64,000 nt of DNA from the NCBI RefSeq assembly GCF_020618775.1, contig NZ_JAESVB010000002.1, forward strand, positions 434,001 to 498,000, written 5' to 3'. The notes under the pieces were generated by a model, which searched no databases, had not been told where the DNA came from, and saw only the letters and a list, made by a program, of their open reading frames with translations. This DNA comes from Acidisoma silvae (GTDB taxonomy: Bacteria; Pseudomonadota; Alphaproteobacteria; Acetobacterales; Acetobacteraceae). Of this stretch, positions 44,996 to 53,517 are shown in pieces; within the stretch, counting starts at the first letter, position 1; each line of letters starts with the position of its first letter. The position numbers and the translations under genes were made by a program.

Positions 44996-45036
44996 GTCTC
45001 GGCCGGAACCGCAATCGCCTTTCTGTTCGGCACGGC

Positions 45037-45074
45037 AACCGCGGCAGCCCACAGGGCTGTCGCGGTTTTATTTT
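45037..45074 (+). terminator. Terminator of the iron-boxed pair
   Basis: Long stem AACCGCG-G-CAGCCC / GGGCTG-T-CGCGGTT with an ACA loop, then TTATTTT. Confidence 0.92.
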
Positions 45075-45187
45075 GGGCAAAGGACGAAGCCCGGCCGGTG
45101 AAATTGTGCAGAGCAAAATCTCATAGGCCGATCAGACGTTCACGCTGCATCGGGCCGGCAGACAGACAGTCTGCGACATCATGACGT

Positions 45188-45208
45188 AAAAACCGGCGCA
45201 AACGCCGG
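45188..45208 (-). terminator. Minus-strand terminator without an obvious gene
   Basis: CCGGCG - CAAA - CGCCGG preceded on the plus strand by AAAAA, so on the minus strand the stem is followed by TTTTT. No convincing minus-strand gene lies upstream of it, hence a short untranslated RNA is possible. Confidence 0.55.
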
Positions 45209-45289
45209 AGGCTTACCCCAAATTCCCCCATTGCCTACCGAGGTCAAGGTTTCGCGACCGGATCGGCACTGCGCATGTGTGCCGGCCAG

Positions 45290-45318
45290 TTGACATTTGC
45301 ACGGGCGCGACGGAGAAT
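45290..45318 (+). promoter_or_regulatory. Sigma-70-like promoter of the sugar operon, with possible operator
   Basis: TTGACA (45290-45295), 17-bp spacer, GAGAAT (45313-45318). An inverted repeat CGGCAC-N9-GTGCCG at 45264-45284 sits directly upstream of the -35 and could bind a regulator. No regulator gene is encoded within the operon. Confidence 0.55.
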
Positions 45319-45399
45319 GTCTGCAACTAATGAAGATAAGATAACGGGAGGCGGTCCTCATATGCTGAGGCAGCACATTCTATCTGCGGAGATGCAAGC

Positions 45400-46056
45400 G
45401 TGAGCAGCGCTTCCTCCGTCAATCTGCAATCCGCCGCCCCGGTCATGTTTGATCTGGCCGACATCATCGTCCGCGAACAGGGCAAGTTGAGCGAAATCGA
45501 CGGCCAGACCGGCGATGGCGATCATGGTGTCAATATGGGCAAAGGCTTTCGCATCGCCGGTGAGCGTCTGCGCGCCCTGCCGTCCTTTACGCTGCCGGAA
45601 GGTCTGGCACTGCTGGGCGACACGCTGCTGAGCGATATCGGCGGGTCCATGGGTCCGCTCTACGGCACCTTCTTTACCGATATGAGCGAAGTATTGGACG
45701 GCAAGGACAGCCTGGACGCCGCCGACTTTTCCGCGATGCTGGCAGCCGGCCTCGCCGCCGTTCAAGGGCTGGGCGAAGCGAAGCCGGGCGACAAGACCCT
45801 GGTGGATGTCATCGTTCCCGCAAGCCAGGCCTTCAATGCCGCTGTCGCCGAAGGCAAAAGCTTCACCGAAGCGCTCGAGGCCTTACAAACCGCCGCCGCC
45901 GCCGGGCTGGAAGCGACGCGCGACATGGTGGCCAAGGTCGGCCGCGCCAGCCGCCTGGGTGAGCGTTCGCGCGGCACGCTGGATGCCGGCGCCGCGTCCT
46001 GTGACATGATTTTGGAAACCCTGGCCGCAGGGCTGATCAAACAGCTCGCGACCTGA
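45400..46056 (+). CDS. Stand-alone DhaL-type kinase domain protein
   Basis: 218-residue homologue of DhaL, the ADP/ATP-binding subunit of dihydroxyacetone-type kinases. Metal-binding aspartates are Asp34, Asp39 and Asp41 in IDGQTGDGDHGVNMGKG; DIGGSMGPLYGTFF and GDKTLVDVI are further family motifs. The C-terminal helix carries ASRLGERSRGTLDAGA. A DhaK partner is not directly adjacent, but a fused DhaK-DhaL protein is encoded at 50714. It could be an extra catalytic or regulatory subunit. The GTG start has GGAG 8 nt upstream. It is first of the operon and separated from the next gene by a hairpin. Confidence 0.85.
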   Translation: MSSASSVNLQSAAPVMFDLADIIVREQGKLSEIDGQTGDGDHGVNMGKGFRIAGERLRALPSFTLPEGLALLGDTLLSDIGGSMGPLYGTFFTDMSEVLDGKDSLDAADFSAMLAAGLAAVQGLGEAKPGDKTLVDVIVPASQAFNAAVAEGKSFTEALEALQTAAAAGLEATRDMVAKVGRASRLGERSRGTLDAGAASCDMILETLAAGLIKQLAT

Positions 46057-46060
46057 CCAA

Positions 46061-46087
46061 AAAGGGGCAAGCATCGCTTGCCCCTTT
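46061..46087 (+). other. Intercistronic hairpin after the DhaL-like gene
   Basis: AAAGGGGCAAGC - ATC - GCTTGCCCCTTT, a perfect 12-bp stem but with only three T residues after it. It could partially terminate transcription or set 3' ends so that dhaL and the transporter are expressed at different levels. Confidence 0.6.
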
Positions 46088-46285
46088 GACTGCCGTCGAC
46101 AAGAAGGGACGCAAGTCCCCAGTCTTCTTTTCCGTTGCGGGCCTTGTCTCTTTTGCCCGCCAAAAGAACAGAGATGTCCGGGATGCGTATAGCCATGACG
46201 CGCCTCTTCGTGCCGCCCGCCGCCCGCGCCCTTCACGCGGTCAGGCCATGCGGCGACCTGCCCCATTTCCATACGGTTTGATGTC

Positions 46286-46942
46286 ATGAGCGCAAATACC
46301 GCCACCCGCACCGTTGCCCGCACCTCCCCCGCCTTGCGCCGCCTGATCGGCGGCGGTGTCGTGGTCGTGCTCGTCATTGCCATGGCGCTGAACACGAAGA
46401 TCGTGAAGATCGGCAGCCAGGCCGATGCGACGCCGGGCGCCTTCGACCCCGCGACCTACGGCCAGAGCGAATTTCCGAAAATCCAGTCCGCGATCGAGGC
46501 CAAGGCCGTGGATGCCGCAACGCTGGCAGCCGCCATCGCCAAGGATCCGGCGGCTGCGGCCAAGCAATACGGCCTCGCCGCCGATATCGGCACCGAATAT
46601 TCGGTCAAGTTCACGGCCGTCGTCGGCAAGGGCAATTTCGGCATCTATTTCATGAAGATCGCCGGCGTGCCGGACAATCTTTTCGTGCGCGTGCAGATGG
46701 GCCCGGCGATCAACGGCACGGCGGTGCGCGACGCTACCGGCCAGATCAACTTCGGGCAGTTCACCAATCAGATCGACTACCAGAATGCCGGGTCATCGCT
46801 GAATAACGAGATCAAAAAGCAGGTTCTGGGCAAGATCGATACCAAGAACCTCACCGGCAAGACGGTCAATGTCGTCGGCTCCTTCCAGTATGTGGTGCCG
46901 AACAGCTGGCTGATCACCCCGGTCAAGGTCGAGGTGCAGTGA
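46286..46942 (+). CDS. DUF2291 protein linked to sugar ABC transporter
   Basis: 218-residue DUF2291-family protein: an N-terminal membrane anchor (about 15-35: LIGGGVVVVLVIAMALN) and a periplasmic domain with the conserved FNGTAVRD-type segment (here INGTAVRDATGQINFGQFTNQIDYQNAG) and VGSFQYVVPNSWLITPVKVEV at the C-terminus. The family is found almost only next to ribose/sugar-type ABC transporters, and its role is not established; a transporter accessory role is likely. It ends in an overlap with the ATPase gene start. Confidence 0.85.
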   Translation: MSANTATRTVARTSPALRRLIGGGVVVVLVIAMALNTKIVKIGSQADATPGAFDPATYGQSEFPKIQSAIEAKAVDAATLAAAIAKDPAAAAKQYGLAADIGTEYSVKFTAVVGKGNFGIYFMKIAGVPDNLFVRVQMGPAINGTAVRDATGQINFGQFTNQIDYQNAGSSLNNEIKKQVLGKIDTKNLTGKTVNVVGSFQYVVPNSWLITPVKVEVQ

Positions 46943-48477
46943 TGGATCAACTACCCAGCTCCTACCTCGCGCCAGATGTCGTTCTCTCGGCCCGCGACGT
47001 CGTCAAATCCTACGGCAATACCCATGCCCTGAAGGGCGTGAATTTCGACATCCATCGCGGCAAGGTAACAACGCTATTCGGCGAAAACGGCGCCGGTAAG
47101 TCGACGCTGATGAAGATCCTGTCGGGGGTTATCAACCCCACCAGCGGCACCATCACGCTGGACGGCAAGCCGGTGCATTTCGCCAATTCCACCGAAGCGC
47201 GCGATCACGGTATTTCCATCATCCATCAGGAACTCAGCCTCGCGCCCAATCTGAGCGTGCGCGACAATATCTTCATGGGCCGCGAAATCATGACGCCCAC
47301 GGGGGTCAATTTCGCCGAGGAAGCGCGCCAGGCGCAGCTGCTCATGGAGGAATTGGAAGAAGAGATCGACCCGCTGACCCCGGTCGAGGAATTGCGCCTC
47401 GGCCAGCAGCAGATCGTCGAAATTGCCCGGGCGCTGTCCGTCGATTCCCGAATCCTGATCATGGACGAGCCCACTTCCGCGCTGAGCGCGAGCGAGGTTG
47501 AGGTTCTGTTCAAGGTCATCCGTGACCTAACGGCGCGCGGCGTCTCCATCGTCTATATTTCGCATCATTTGGAAGAAGCTTTGCAGATCACCGATTACGC
47601 GGTGGTTCTGCGCGATGGCAATATCACCGCCACGGCCGAGGCCCGCGACATCGATCTGGAATGGATCGTCCGCAATATGGTGGGCGAGAATTTCGATCTC
47701 GGCTCCCCGCCGACAGGCTATGAATTCGGCGAGGTTGCGCTCTCCATCCGCGATATCAGCGTTCCGGGCGCGCTACCCGATACACTGTCGGTCGATCACC
47801 TGTCGCTCGATGTCCGCGCCGGGGAAATCGTCTGCATCTACGGATTGATGGGCGCAGGCCGCACCGAATTGCTGGAATGCGTCGCCGGCCGCGTGCAGAA
47901 AGCCGGCGGGCAAGTTCTGCTTGAGGGCCGAGACGTGTCGCGGTTGACGATTGCCCAGCGTATCGCCGAAGGCCTGGCGCTGGTTCCGGAAGACCGCCAG
48001 CGCGACGGCCTGGTGCAGACCATGTCGGTGGGTGAAAACCTGTCTTTGGCCAGCATCACCAATTTCGTGCGCGGTCTGTTTTTGTCGACCGGTCTGGAAC
48101 GTAGCCTTATCCAGCAGTCGATCAAAGACGTGACGGTCAAGACCTCCGGCGGTGAAGCGCCGATCGGCTCACTGTCGGGCGGCAATCAGCAGAAAGTCGT
48201 CATCGGCAAGATGCTGGCGACCCATCCCCGCGTCATCATGCTGGACGAGCCGAGCCGTGGCATCGATGTCGGCGCCAAGGCGGAAGTCTTCAAGCTTCTG
48301 GCCGAACGCGCCAAAACCGGCCTCGCCGTCATCTACTCGACCTCCGAAGTCGGCGAATGCCTCAGTATCGCGCATCGGATCGTCGTCATGAGCCGCGGCA
48401 AGATCGCGGCCGAATTCAGCGCTGACGCCACCAAGGAAGAGATCATGGCCGCCTCCGGCGAAGCCGTGGTCGCCTGA
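46942..48477 (+). CDS. Sugar ABC transporter ATPase, RbsA-type (duplicated)
   Basis: 511-residue ATPase with two fused ABC domains, energising sugar uptake. Domain 1 (about 12-250): Walker A GENGAGKST, signature region LRLGQQQIVEIARAL, Walker B ILIMDEPTSAL. Domain 2 (about 260-505): GLMGAGRTE, LSGGNQQKVVIGKML and VIMLDEPSRGIDVG. The ATG at 46942 has GAGG 7 nt upstream; a GTG at 46939 is directly before it. The overlap with the DUF2291 gene indicates coupled translation. CUT2-family layout, as for ribose, xylose or tetritol systems. Confidence 0.92.
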   Translation: MDQLPSSYLAPDVVLSARDVVKSYGNTHALKGVNFDIHRGKVTTLFGENGAGKSTLMKILSGVINPTSGTITLDGKPVHFANSTEARDHGISIIHQELSLAPNLSVRDNIFMGREIMTPTGVNFAEEARQAQLLMEELEEEIDPLTPVEELRLGQQQIVEIARALSVDSRILIMDEPTSALSASEVEVLFKVIRDLTARGVSIVYISHHLEEALQITDYAVVLRDGNITATAEARDIDLEWIVRNMVGENFDLGSPPTGYEFGEVALSIRDISVPGALPDTLSVDHLSLDVRAGEIVCIYGLMGAGRTELLECVAGRVQKAGGQVLLEGRDVSRLTIAQRIAEGLALVPEDRQRDGLVQTMSVGENLSLASITNFVRGLFLSTGLERSLIQQSIKDVTVKTSGGEAPIGSLSGGNQQKVVIGKMLATHPRVIMLDEPSRGIDVGAKAEVFKLLAERAKTGLAVIYSTSEVGECLSIAHRIVVMSRGKIAAEFSADATKEEIMAASGEAVVA

Positions 48478-48507
48478 CACAGATCGCACAGAGTAGCGGA
48501 ACATAGC

Positions 48508-49596
48508 ATGAGCAACACCAGCCAGACGCTTCAGCGCAGCCGGTCCGGTCTTTTCAGCGACGGCTTCGATATCGGCCAGATGTTGCTGAAGGGCCGCGCC
48601 TTCTTCGCCCTGATCGCGATCATCATCGTCTTCTCCTTCCTGTCGCCCTATTACTTTTCGGTCGGCAATTTCCTGACCATGGCCTCGCATGTCGCGATCT
48701 ATGCCATTCTCGCCATGGGCATGCTGCTGGTCATCCTGAACGGCGGCATTGATCTGTCGGTCGGTTCCACGCTTGGCCTGTCAGGCATCATCGCCGGCTT
48801 CCTGATGCAGGGCGTGACGCTGAAAGCGCTGGGCGTGACGCTGTATCCCTCGGTCTGGGTGGTCGTCGTGCTGTCCTGCGCGCTTGGCGCGGTGGTGGGC
48901 CTTGTCAACGGCGTGCTGATCGCCCGCTTCAAGGTGCCGGCCTTCGTGGCCACGCTGGGCGTGATGTATGTGGTGCGCGGCATCGCCCTGCTCATCACCA
49001 ACGGCCTGACCTACAACAATCTCAGCGGCCAGGCCGATCTCGGCAATACCGGCTTCAACTGGCTGGGCTTCAACCGGCTGTTCAATGTTCCCATCGGCGT
49101 GCTGGTGATGATCGTCATCGCCATCATCGGCAGCCTGATGCTGAACCGCACCGCCTTCGGCCGCTGGCTCTATGCCTCGGGCGGAAACGAGCGTGCGGCC
49201 GAATTGTCGGGCGTGCCGACCAAGCGCGTGCAGATCCTGGTCTATATGGCGTCGGGCGTCTGCGCCGCCATTGCCGGGTTGATCCTGTCCTCGCAGCTGA
49301 CTTCGGCCGGTCCGACCGCCGGCACGTCCTACGAGCTCACGGCGATTGCCGCCGTCGTTATCGGCGGCGCGGCGCTGACCGGCGGACGCGGCAATATTCG
49401 TGGCACCCTGCTGGGCGCCTTCGTCATCGGCTTCCTGTCCGATGGCCTGGTGATCATCGGCATCTCCTCCTACTGGCAGACGGTCTTCACCGGCGGGGTC
49501 ATCGTCCTCGCGGTGCTGCTGAATGCCGTTCAGTACAAGAAGCGCGCCAAACCCGCGCCGAAAGCTTCTCCTCAGCAAACCGGCAAGCCCGCCTGA
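48508..49596 (+). CDS. Sugar ABC transporter permease, RbsC-type
   Basis: Inner-membrane permease of 362 residues with about 9-10 helices, CUT2 (RbsC/XylH) family. Seen: GMLLVILNGGIDLSVGSTLGLSG, RFKVPAFVATLGVMYVVRG, TAFGRWLYASGGNERAAELSGVPT and GGAALTGGRGNIRGTLLGAF, the loop that contacts the ATPase. The C-terminus is Lys/Pro/Ala-rich. It lies 30 bp after the ATPase gene and 73 bp before the binding-protein gene. Confidence 0.92.
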   Translation: MSNTSQTLQRSRSGLFSDGFDIGQMLLKGRAFFALIAIIIVFSFLSPYYFSVGNFLTMASHVAIYAILAMGMLLVILNGGIDLSVGSTLGLSGIIAGFLMQGVTLKALGVTLYPSVWVVVVLSCALGAVVGLVNGVLIARFKVPAFVATLGVMYVVRGIALLITNGLTYNNLSGQADLGNTGFNWLGFNRLFNVPIGVLVMIVIAIIGSLMLNRTAFGRWLYASGGNERAAELSGVPTKRVQILVYMASGVCAAIAGLILSSQLTSAGPTAGTSYELTAIAAVVIGGAALTGGRGNIRGTLLGAFVIGFLSDGLVIIGISSYWQTVFTGGVIVLAVLLNAVQYKKRAKPAPKASPQQTGKPA

Positions 49597-49669
49597 CCCA
49601 GGCCAGACCGCGACGGTGAGAGAATAGCCGGGCAACCGGCAGAGCCTGCTACAAACAAAGGGAACGACC

Positions 49670-50641
49670 ATGTCCAAGAAGACCAAAGCCTGGATGCTGA
49701 CGGCCATGACGCTGGCAGCCCCGCTCGCCACGGGTGCCTTTGTGGCGCCCACCGCCGCACACGCCGCCGGCGGCCTCATCTCCATCATCGTCAACGACCC
49801 GGCCAATAACTACTGGCTGACGGAAGGCAAGGTTGCCCAGGCCGAAGCCGAAGCGCTGGGCTACAAGGCCACCGTCGGCGCCAACAAGGGCGACACCAAT
49901 TCCGAAAGCAACCTGATCGACACCGCGATCACCAATAAGTCGGTCGCCATCATCCTTGACCCCGCCAATGCGTCCGGCTCCATCGGCGCCGTCAAGAAGG
50001 CGGTCGCCGCCGGCATTCCCGTGTTCCTGGTCAATGCCGAAATCAACCAGCAGGGCCTGGCCAAAGCGCAGCTCGTCTCCAACAACGCCCAGGGCGCCGC
50101 AATCGGTGCGCAGGAATGGGTGAAGGATGTCGGCCAGCAGGGCAATTATGCCGAACTGCTCGGCGCGCCCTCCGACAACAACGCCGCCACGCGCTCCAAC
50201 GGCTACGAAACGGTGCTGAGCCAGTATCCCGGCTTGGTGAAGACGGCCTCTCAGGTCGCCAACTGGGACCGCACCCAGGGTCATGACAAGATGCAGAGCA
50301 TGTTGCAGGCGCATCCCGATATCATCGGCGTCATCAGCGGCAATGACGAAATGGCGCTCGGCGCCATCGCCGCCCTGAAGGAAGCCGGCAAGATCGGCTC
50401 GATCAAGGTCGGCGGTTTCGACGGTTCGCCGGACGCGGTTGCCGCTATCAAGGCCGGTGAGCTGCAATATACCGTGCTGCAGCCGGTCGCCATCTTCTCC
50501 AAGAAGGCGGTCGATGAGGCCGATGAATTCCTCAAGACCGGCAAGACCGGCGCCTCGGCCGAGAAGCAGCTGTTCGACTGCATCCTTATCACCAAGGATA
50601 ATGTCGGCGATTTCGTGGCCCCCTTCACGCTGAAGCAGTAA
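49670..50641 (+). CDS. Sugar ABC transporter periplasmic binding protein, RbsB-type
   Basis: Periplasmic binding protein of 323 residues (Peripla_BP_4 fold). The signal peptide ends AAHAAG. The mature protein shows the two-lobed pattern: IIVNDPANNYWLTEGKVAQA, TNKSVAIILDPANASG, FLVNAEINQQGLAKAQLVSNN, GHDKMQSMLQAHPDIIGVISGNDEMALG and VGGFDGSPDAVAAI. The Asn/Asp/Trp positions fit a small polyol or sugar ligand, but identity cannot be predicted. A strong hairpin right after the stop probably stabilises this part of the message. Confidence 0.92.
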   Translation: MSKKTKAWMLTAMTLAAPLATGAFVAPTAAHAAGGLISIIVNDPANNYWLTEGKVAQAEAEALGYKATVGANKGDTNSESNLIDTAITNKSVAIILDPANASGSIGAVKKAVAAGIPVFLVNAEINQQGLAKAQLVSNNAQGAAIGAQEWVKDVGQQGNYAELLGAPSDNNAATRSNGYETVLSQYPGLVKTASQVANWDRTQGHDKMQSMLQAHPDIIGVISGNDEMALGAIAALKEAGKIGSIKVGGFDGSPDAVAAIKAGELQYTVLQPVAIFSKKAVDEADEFLKTGKTGASAEKQLFDCILITKDNVGDFVAPFTLKQ

Positions 50642-50649
50642 CTTGCGAC

Positions 50650-50680
50650 TGCGGGAGCATCGCACCGCGATGCTCCCGCA
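50650..50680 (+). other. Long intercistronic hairpin after the binding-protein gene
   Basis: Perfect 14-bp stem TGCGGGAGCATCGC / GCGATGCTCCCGCA with an ACC loop and no T tail. This is the usual position of hairpins that protect binding-protein mRNA and reduce read-through to the following genes. Confidence 0.7.
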
Positions 50681-50713
50681 CCGGATTCCGCTTCGCTAGG
50701 GCAGATTATTCCC

Positions 50714-52432
50714 ATGACCCATCTATTCGACGACCCTGACGATTTCGCGGCTGCGGCGCTTCACGGGTTCTGTGATATTCACGCCCGTCTGGTGCGCGCC
50801 ACCCCCGGAGGCGTGCTGCGCGCGACGAAAACCGAGCCCGGCAAGGTCGCGCTCGTCATCGGCGGCGGCAGCGGGCATTACCCGGCTTTCGCCGGCTATG
50901 TCGGGCCCGGCTTCGCCGATGCGGCGGTTGCAGGCGACGTCTTCGCCTCCCCCTCCACCCGTCTGGTTCATGACGTTGCGGCAAAAGCGCATCGCGGCGG
51001 CGGCGTCATCCTGGGCTACGGCAATTACGCCGGTGACGTGCTGAACTTCGGCGCGGCGGCTGAGCGGCTGCGCAGCGGCGGCATCGACGCGCGCACGCTG
51101 GCCATCACCGACGACGTTGCCAGCGCATCCGCCGAGGAAATGCCTAAGCGCCGTGGCGTCGCGGGCGATGTCGCGGTCTTCAAGATTGCCGGGGCCGCAG
51201 CGGAAGCCGGCCTCTCCCTCGACGCCGTTGAGCGCGTCGCGCGCCTTGCCAATGACCGCACGCGCTCCTTCGGTGTCGCCTTCGGCGGCTGCACCCTGCC
51301 GGGTGCCGATGGGCCGCTCTTTACCGTGCCGCACGGCCGCATGGCCATCGGGCTGGGCATTCATGGCGAACCCGGTATCGCCGAGAGCCCGATCCTGCCG
51401 GCGGCAGACCTCGCTGCGCTATTGGTGGACCGGCTGGTGCAGGAAGCACCAGAGGGCGCTGGACAGCGTGTTGCCGTCATCCTCAACGGGCTCGGTAGCA
51501 CCAAGCAGGAAGAACTCTTCGTTCTCTGGACCAGCGTCGCCGCCAAACTGAAGGCGCATGGTCTGGTCGCGGTCGCTCCGCTCGTCGGCGAATATGTCAC
51601 CAGCCTCGACATGGAAGGCTGCTCGCTGACCCTGACCTGGCTGAACGACGAGCTTGAGGGCTTCTGGCTTGCCCCCTGCGATACCGCCGTGCTGGCGGTC
51701 GGCCGCATCGACGCAGAACCGGCAGACATCGACGCCCTGACCGCTGAGGTGGTGGACGCTCCGATCGCGCCGGGCAGCGCCGAATCGCAGGCCGATGGAC
51801 AGCGAATCGCCGCCGGCTTCGCCCGGCTCGCCGCAGCCCTGAAAGACGCCGAGGCCGAACTGGGCCGCATCGACGCCCAAGCGGGCGACGGCGACCACGG
51901 CCAGGGCATGGCCCGCGGCTCGGCCGCCGGTGCTGCCGCCGCGCAGCGGGCCGCCGAGGCCGGCGCAGGGGCGGCAAGCGTGCTGGCCGCTGCCGCCAAT
52001 GCCTGGGCCGACCGCGCGGGCGGCACCTCCGGCGCCATCTGGGGCCTTGGCCTGCTGGCCGCCAGCCGCGCACTGACCGATCAAACGTCGGCTGACGGTG
52101 CCGCTGTCGCGAAGGCGGCGCGCCAGGCGCTCGACAGCGTGCTGACGCTGGGACGCGCCCGTCCGGGCGATAAAACCCTGGTCGATGCCTTTGTGCCGTT
52201 TGTGGACGCGCTCGGTGCGGCCATGGCCGCAGGCGAAGCTTTGCCGAGGGCCTGGGCGGCCGGCGCTGCGGCGGCGGAACAAGGCGCCGAGGGCACAAAA
52301 CAACTGATCCCGCGCCTGGGCCGGGCCCGCCCCCTGGCCGAGCGCAGCCTTGGCCACCCGGATGCGGGGGCTGTGTCCTTCGCCCTTTGCAGCCGCGTCG
52401 TTCTGGAATTCATGGGAGAGACCGATGTCTGA
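50714..52432 (+). CDS. Fused DhaK-DhaL sugar kinase (tetrulose/dihydroxyacetone kinase)
   Basis: 572-residue ATP-dependent kinase joining a DhaK domain (about 1-330) and a DhaL domain (about 350-570). Dha[16 protein letters not shown] at 50-64 and the substrate-binding His217 in GLGIHGEPG, which forms a hemiaminal with the ketone. DhaL: metal-binding [14 protein letters not shown] and a C-terminal [17 protein letters not shown]. Single-chain enzymes of this form phosphorylate dihydroxyacetone or erythrulose. The coupled RpiB-type isomerase gene (8-nt overlap) favours a tetrulose 4-kinase (DerK/LerK-like) over a glycerone kinase; this is inference. Confidence 0.88.
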   Translation: MTHLFDDPDDFAAAALHGFCDIHARLVRATPGGVLRATKTEPGKVALVIGGGSGHYPAFAGYVGPGFADAAVAGDVFASPSTRLVHDVAAKAHRGGGVILGYGNYAGDVLNFGAAAERLRSGGIDARTLAITDDVASASAEEMPKRRGVAGDVAVFKIAGAAAEAGLSLDAVERVARLANDRTRSFGVAFGGCTLPGADGPLFTVPHGRMAIGLGIHGEPGIAESPILPAADLAALLVDRLVQEAPEGAGQRVAVILNGLGSTKQEELFVLWTSVAAKLKAHGLVAVAPLVGEYVTSLDMEGCSLTLTWLNDELEGFWLAPCDTAVLAVGRIDAEPADIDALTAEVVDAPIAPGSAESQADGQRIAAGFARLAAALKDAEAELGRIDAQAGDGDHGQGMARGSAAGAAAAQRAAEAGAGAASVLAAAANAWADRAGGTSGAIWGLGLLAASRALTDQTSADGAAVAKAARQALDSVLTLGRARPGDKTLVDAFVPFVDALGAAMAAGEALPRAWAAGAAAAEQGAEGTKQLIPRLGRARPLAERSLGHPDAGAVSFALCSRVVLEFMGETDV

Positions 52433-52904
52433 GCAAAAATTTACCATCGTCATCGGATGTGACGATGCCGGCACGCGCTTCCGCGAAGCCCTGGCTGCGG
52501 ACTTGCGGAAAGATCCGCGTGTCGCCGAGGTCATCGATATCGGCGTCAGCGGTGATGACAAGACGGCCTATCCGCATGTCGCGGTAACGGCAGGGCGGAT
52601 GGTGGCCGAAGGCCGCGCCGATCGCGCCCTGCTGATCTGCGGCACCGGCCTTGGCGTCGCCATCAGCGCCAATAAGGTGCCCGGCATTCGCGCCGTGACG
52701 GCGCATGACCCCTTCTCGGTCCAGCGCGCGATCCTGAGCAATAATGCACAGGTCCTTTGCCTGGGCGAGCGCGTCATCGGCCTGGAACTTGCCCGGGTTC
52801 TGGTGAAGGAGTGGCTGGCCCATCGCTTCGACGAAAGCTCGGCCTCTGCCTCCAAAGTGGCAGCCATCAGCGCCTATGAATCGGAATATGCCAGCCGTTG
52901 CTGA
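52425..52904 (+). CDS. RpiB/LacAB-family sugar-phosphate isomerase
   Basis: Aldose-ketose isomerase of 159 residues. The family core is present: [53 protein letters not shown] and [33 protein letters not shown]. The general-base Cys is in LLICGTG. Ribose-5-phosphate isomerase B and the erythrulose-4-phosphate isomerases (DerI/LerI/EryI) share this fold. The overlap with the DhaK-DhaL gene makes a tetrulose-phosphate substrate plausible. Last gene of the operon, followed by a terminator. Confidence 0.88.
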   Translation: MSEQKFTIVIGCDDAGTRFREALAADLRKDPRVAEVIDIGVSGDDKTAYPHVAVTAGRMVAEGRADRALLICGTGLGVAISANKVPGIRAVTAHDPFSVQRAILSNNAQVLCLGERVIGLELARVLVKEWLAHRFDESSASASKVAAISAYESEYASRC

Positions 52905-52923
52905 TGTGATCGCGATGCATGGC

Positions 52924-52956
52924 AAGGGGATCTGCCGCCAGGCAGGTCCCCTTTTT
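52924..52956 (+). terminator. Terminator of the sugar operon
   Basis: AAGGGGA-T-CTGCC / GGCAG-G-TCCCCTT stem with GCCA loop, ending in TTTTT. Confidence 0.92.
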
Positions 52957-53136
52957 CATGTCTGACCGCAAGGCGCGCCAGCGCTGAAACCCCGCCGTCC
53001 CGCGACCCCACTGCCAAGTTTCAGCCGCCACGCAATTGACGCAGCCCAAGCCAGCATTCTTTGAATCTCGGAAGGGCTTGCACGGTGCTGGAAACTACAT
53101 TAGGGCCGGCACCCGTCAAACTCAGGATTTTGAGAC

Positions 53137-53406
53137 ATGAGCAAAGCCTTCCTCGCCTCCGTTCTTCAGGAGTCTCTTGATTGCACCGGTGTTGCGGCCA
53201 ACCGCGCCGCGAGCGCCCTTGTGGACTCCATCGTGCATCAGCTGAAGACGACCGGCGGCTTCACCCTGCCGTCCTTCGGCACCTTCACGGTGAAGAAGAC
53301 CAAGGCCCGCAAGGCTCTGAACCCGCGCACCGGCGAGCCGGTGAAGGTTAAGGCCGGCAAGACCGTCCGCTTCAAGGCCAGCCCGTCGCTGAAGAAAGAC
53401 GTCTGA
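53137..53406 (+). CDS. HU-family DNA-binding protein
   Basis: Nucleoid protein of 89 residues that bends DNA as a dimer. Family features: N-terminal helices SKAFLASVLQESLDCTGVAANRAASALVDSIV, the turn GGFTLPSFGTFTVKKTKARKALNPRTGE, and the beta-arm VKVKAGKTVRFKASPSLKK with the terminal Lys. Note that the arm tip reads NPRTGEPV, with the intercalating Pro present. Codon use is strongly biased (AAG, GGC), consistent with high expression. Monocistronic. Confidence 0.93.
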   Translation: MSKAFLASVLQESLDCTGVAANRAASALVDSIVHQLKTTGGFTLPSFGTFTVKKTKARKALNPRTGEPVKVKAGKTVRFKASPSLKKDV

Positions 53407-53428
53407 GGCTCTCCGCCTCTCAGGATAG

Positions 53429-53461
53429 GCGCCCCACCGACCCGCAAGGGCGGTAGGGCGC
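53429..53461 (+). terminator. Possible terminator hairpin after the HU gene
   Basis: GCGCCC-C-ACCG-A-CC / GG-G-CGGT-A-GGGCGC imperfect stem with CGCAA loop; no T tract, so assignment is tentative. Confidence 0.4.
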
Positions 53462-53517
53462 TGGTCCGCCTCTATCAGCGGCCACCGACACGCTGATCAT
53501 TGGCGTTTGGTAAGTAT

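Larger units (their letters stand above)
44996..45399. other. Intergenic region between iron pair and sugar operon
   Basis: 404 bp without a supported gene. From left to right: terminator of the iron pair (45037-45074), a hairpin that is a terminator on the minus strand (45188-45208), an inverted repeat CGGCAC-N9-GTGCCG (45264-45284) and a sigma-70-like promoter (45290-45318). A leader of about 80 nt then leads to the GTG at 45400, with GGAG at 45388. Confidence 0.6.

Noticed and set aside
45179-45376. 65-residue minus-strand open frame near the sugar operon promoter
   Set aside because: No ribosome-binding site or codon bias, and it runs through the minus-strand terminator hairpin; treated as non-coding.
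53078-53106. TTGCAC / TAGGGC as a promoter of the HU gene
   Set aside because: The -10 match is poor and no better alternative with proper spacing was seen.
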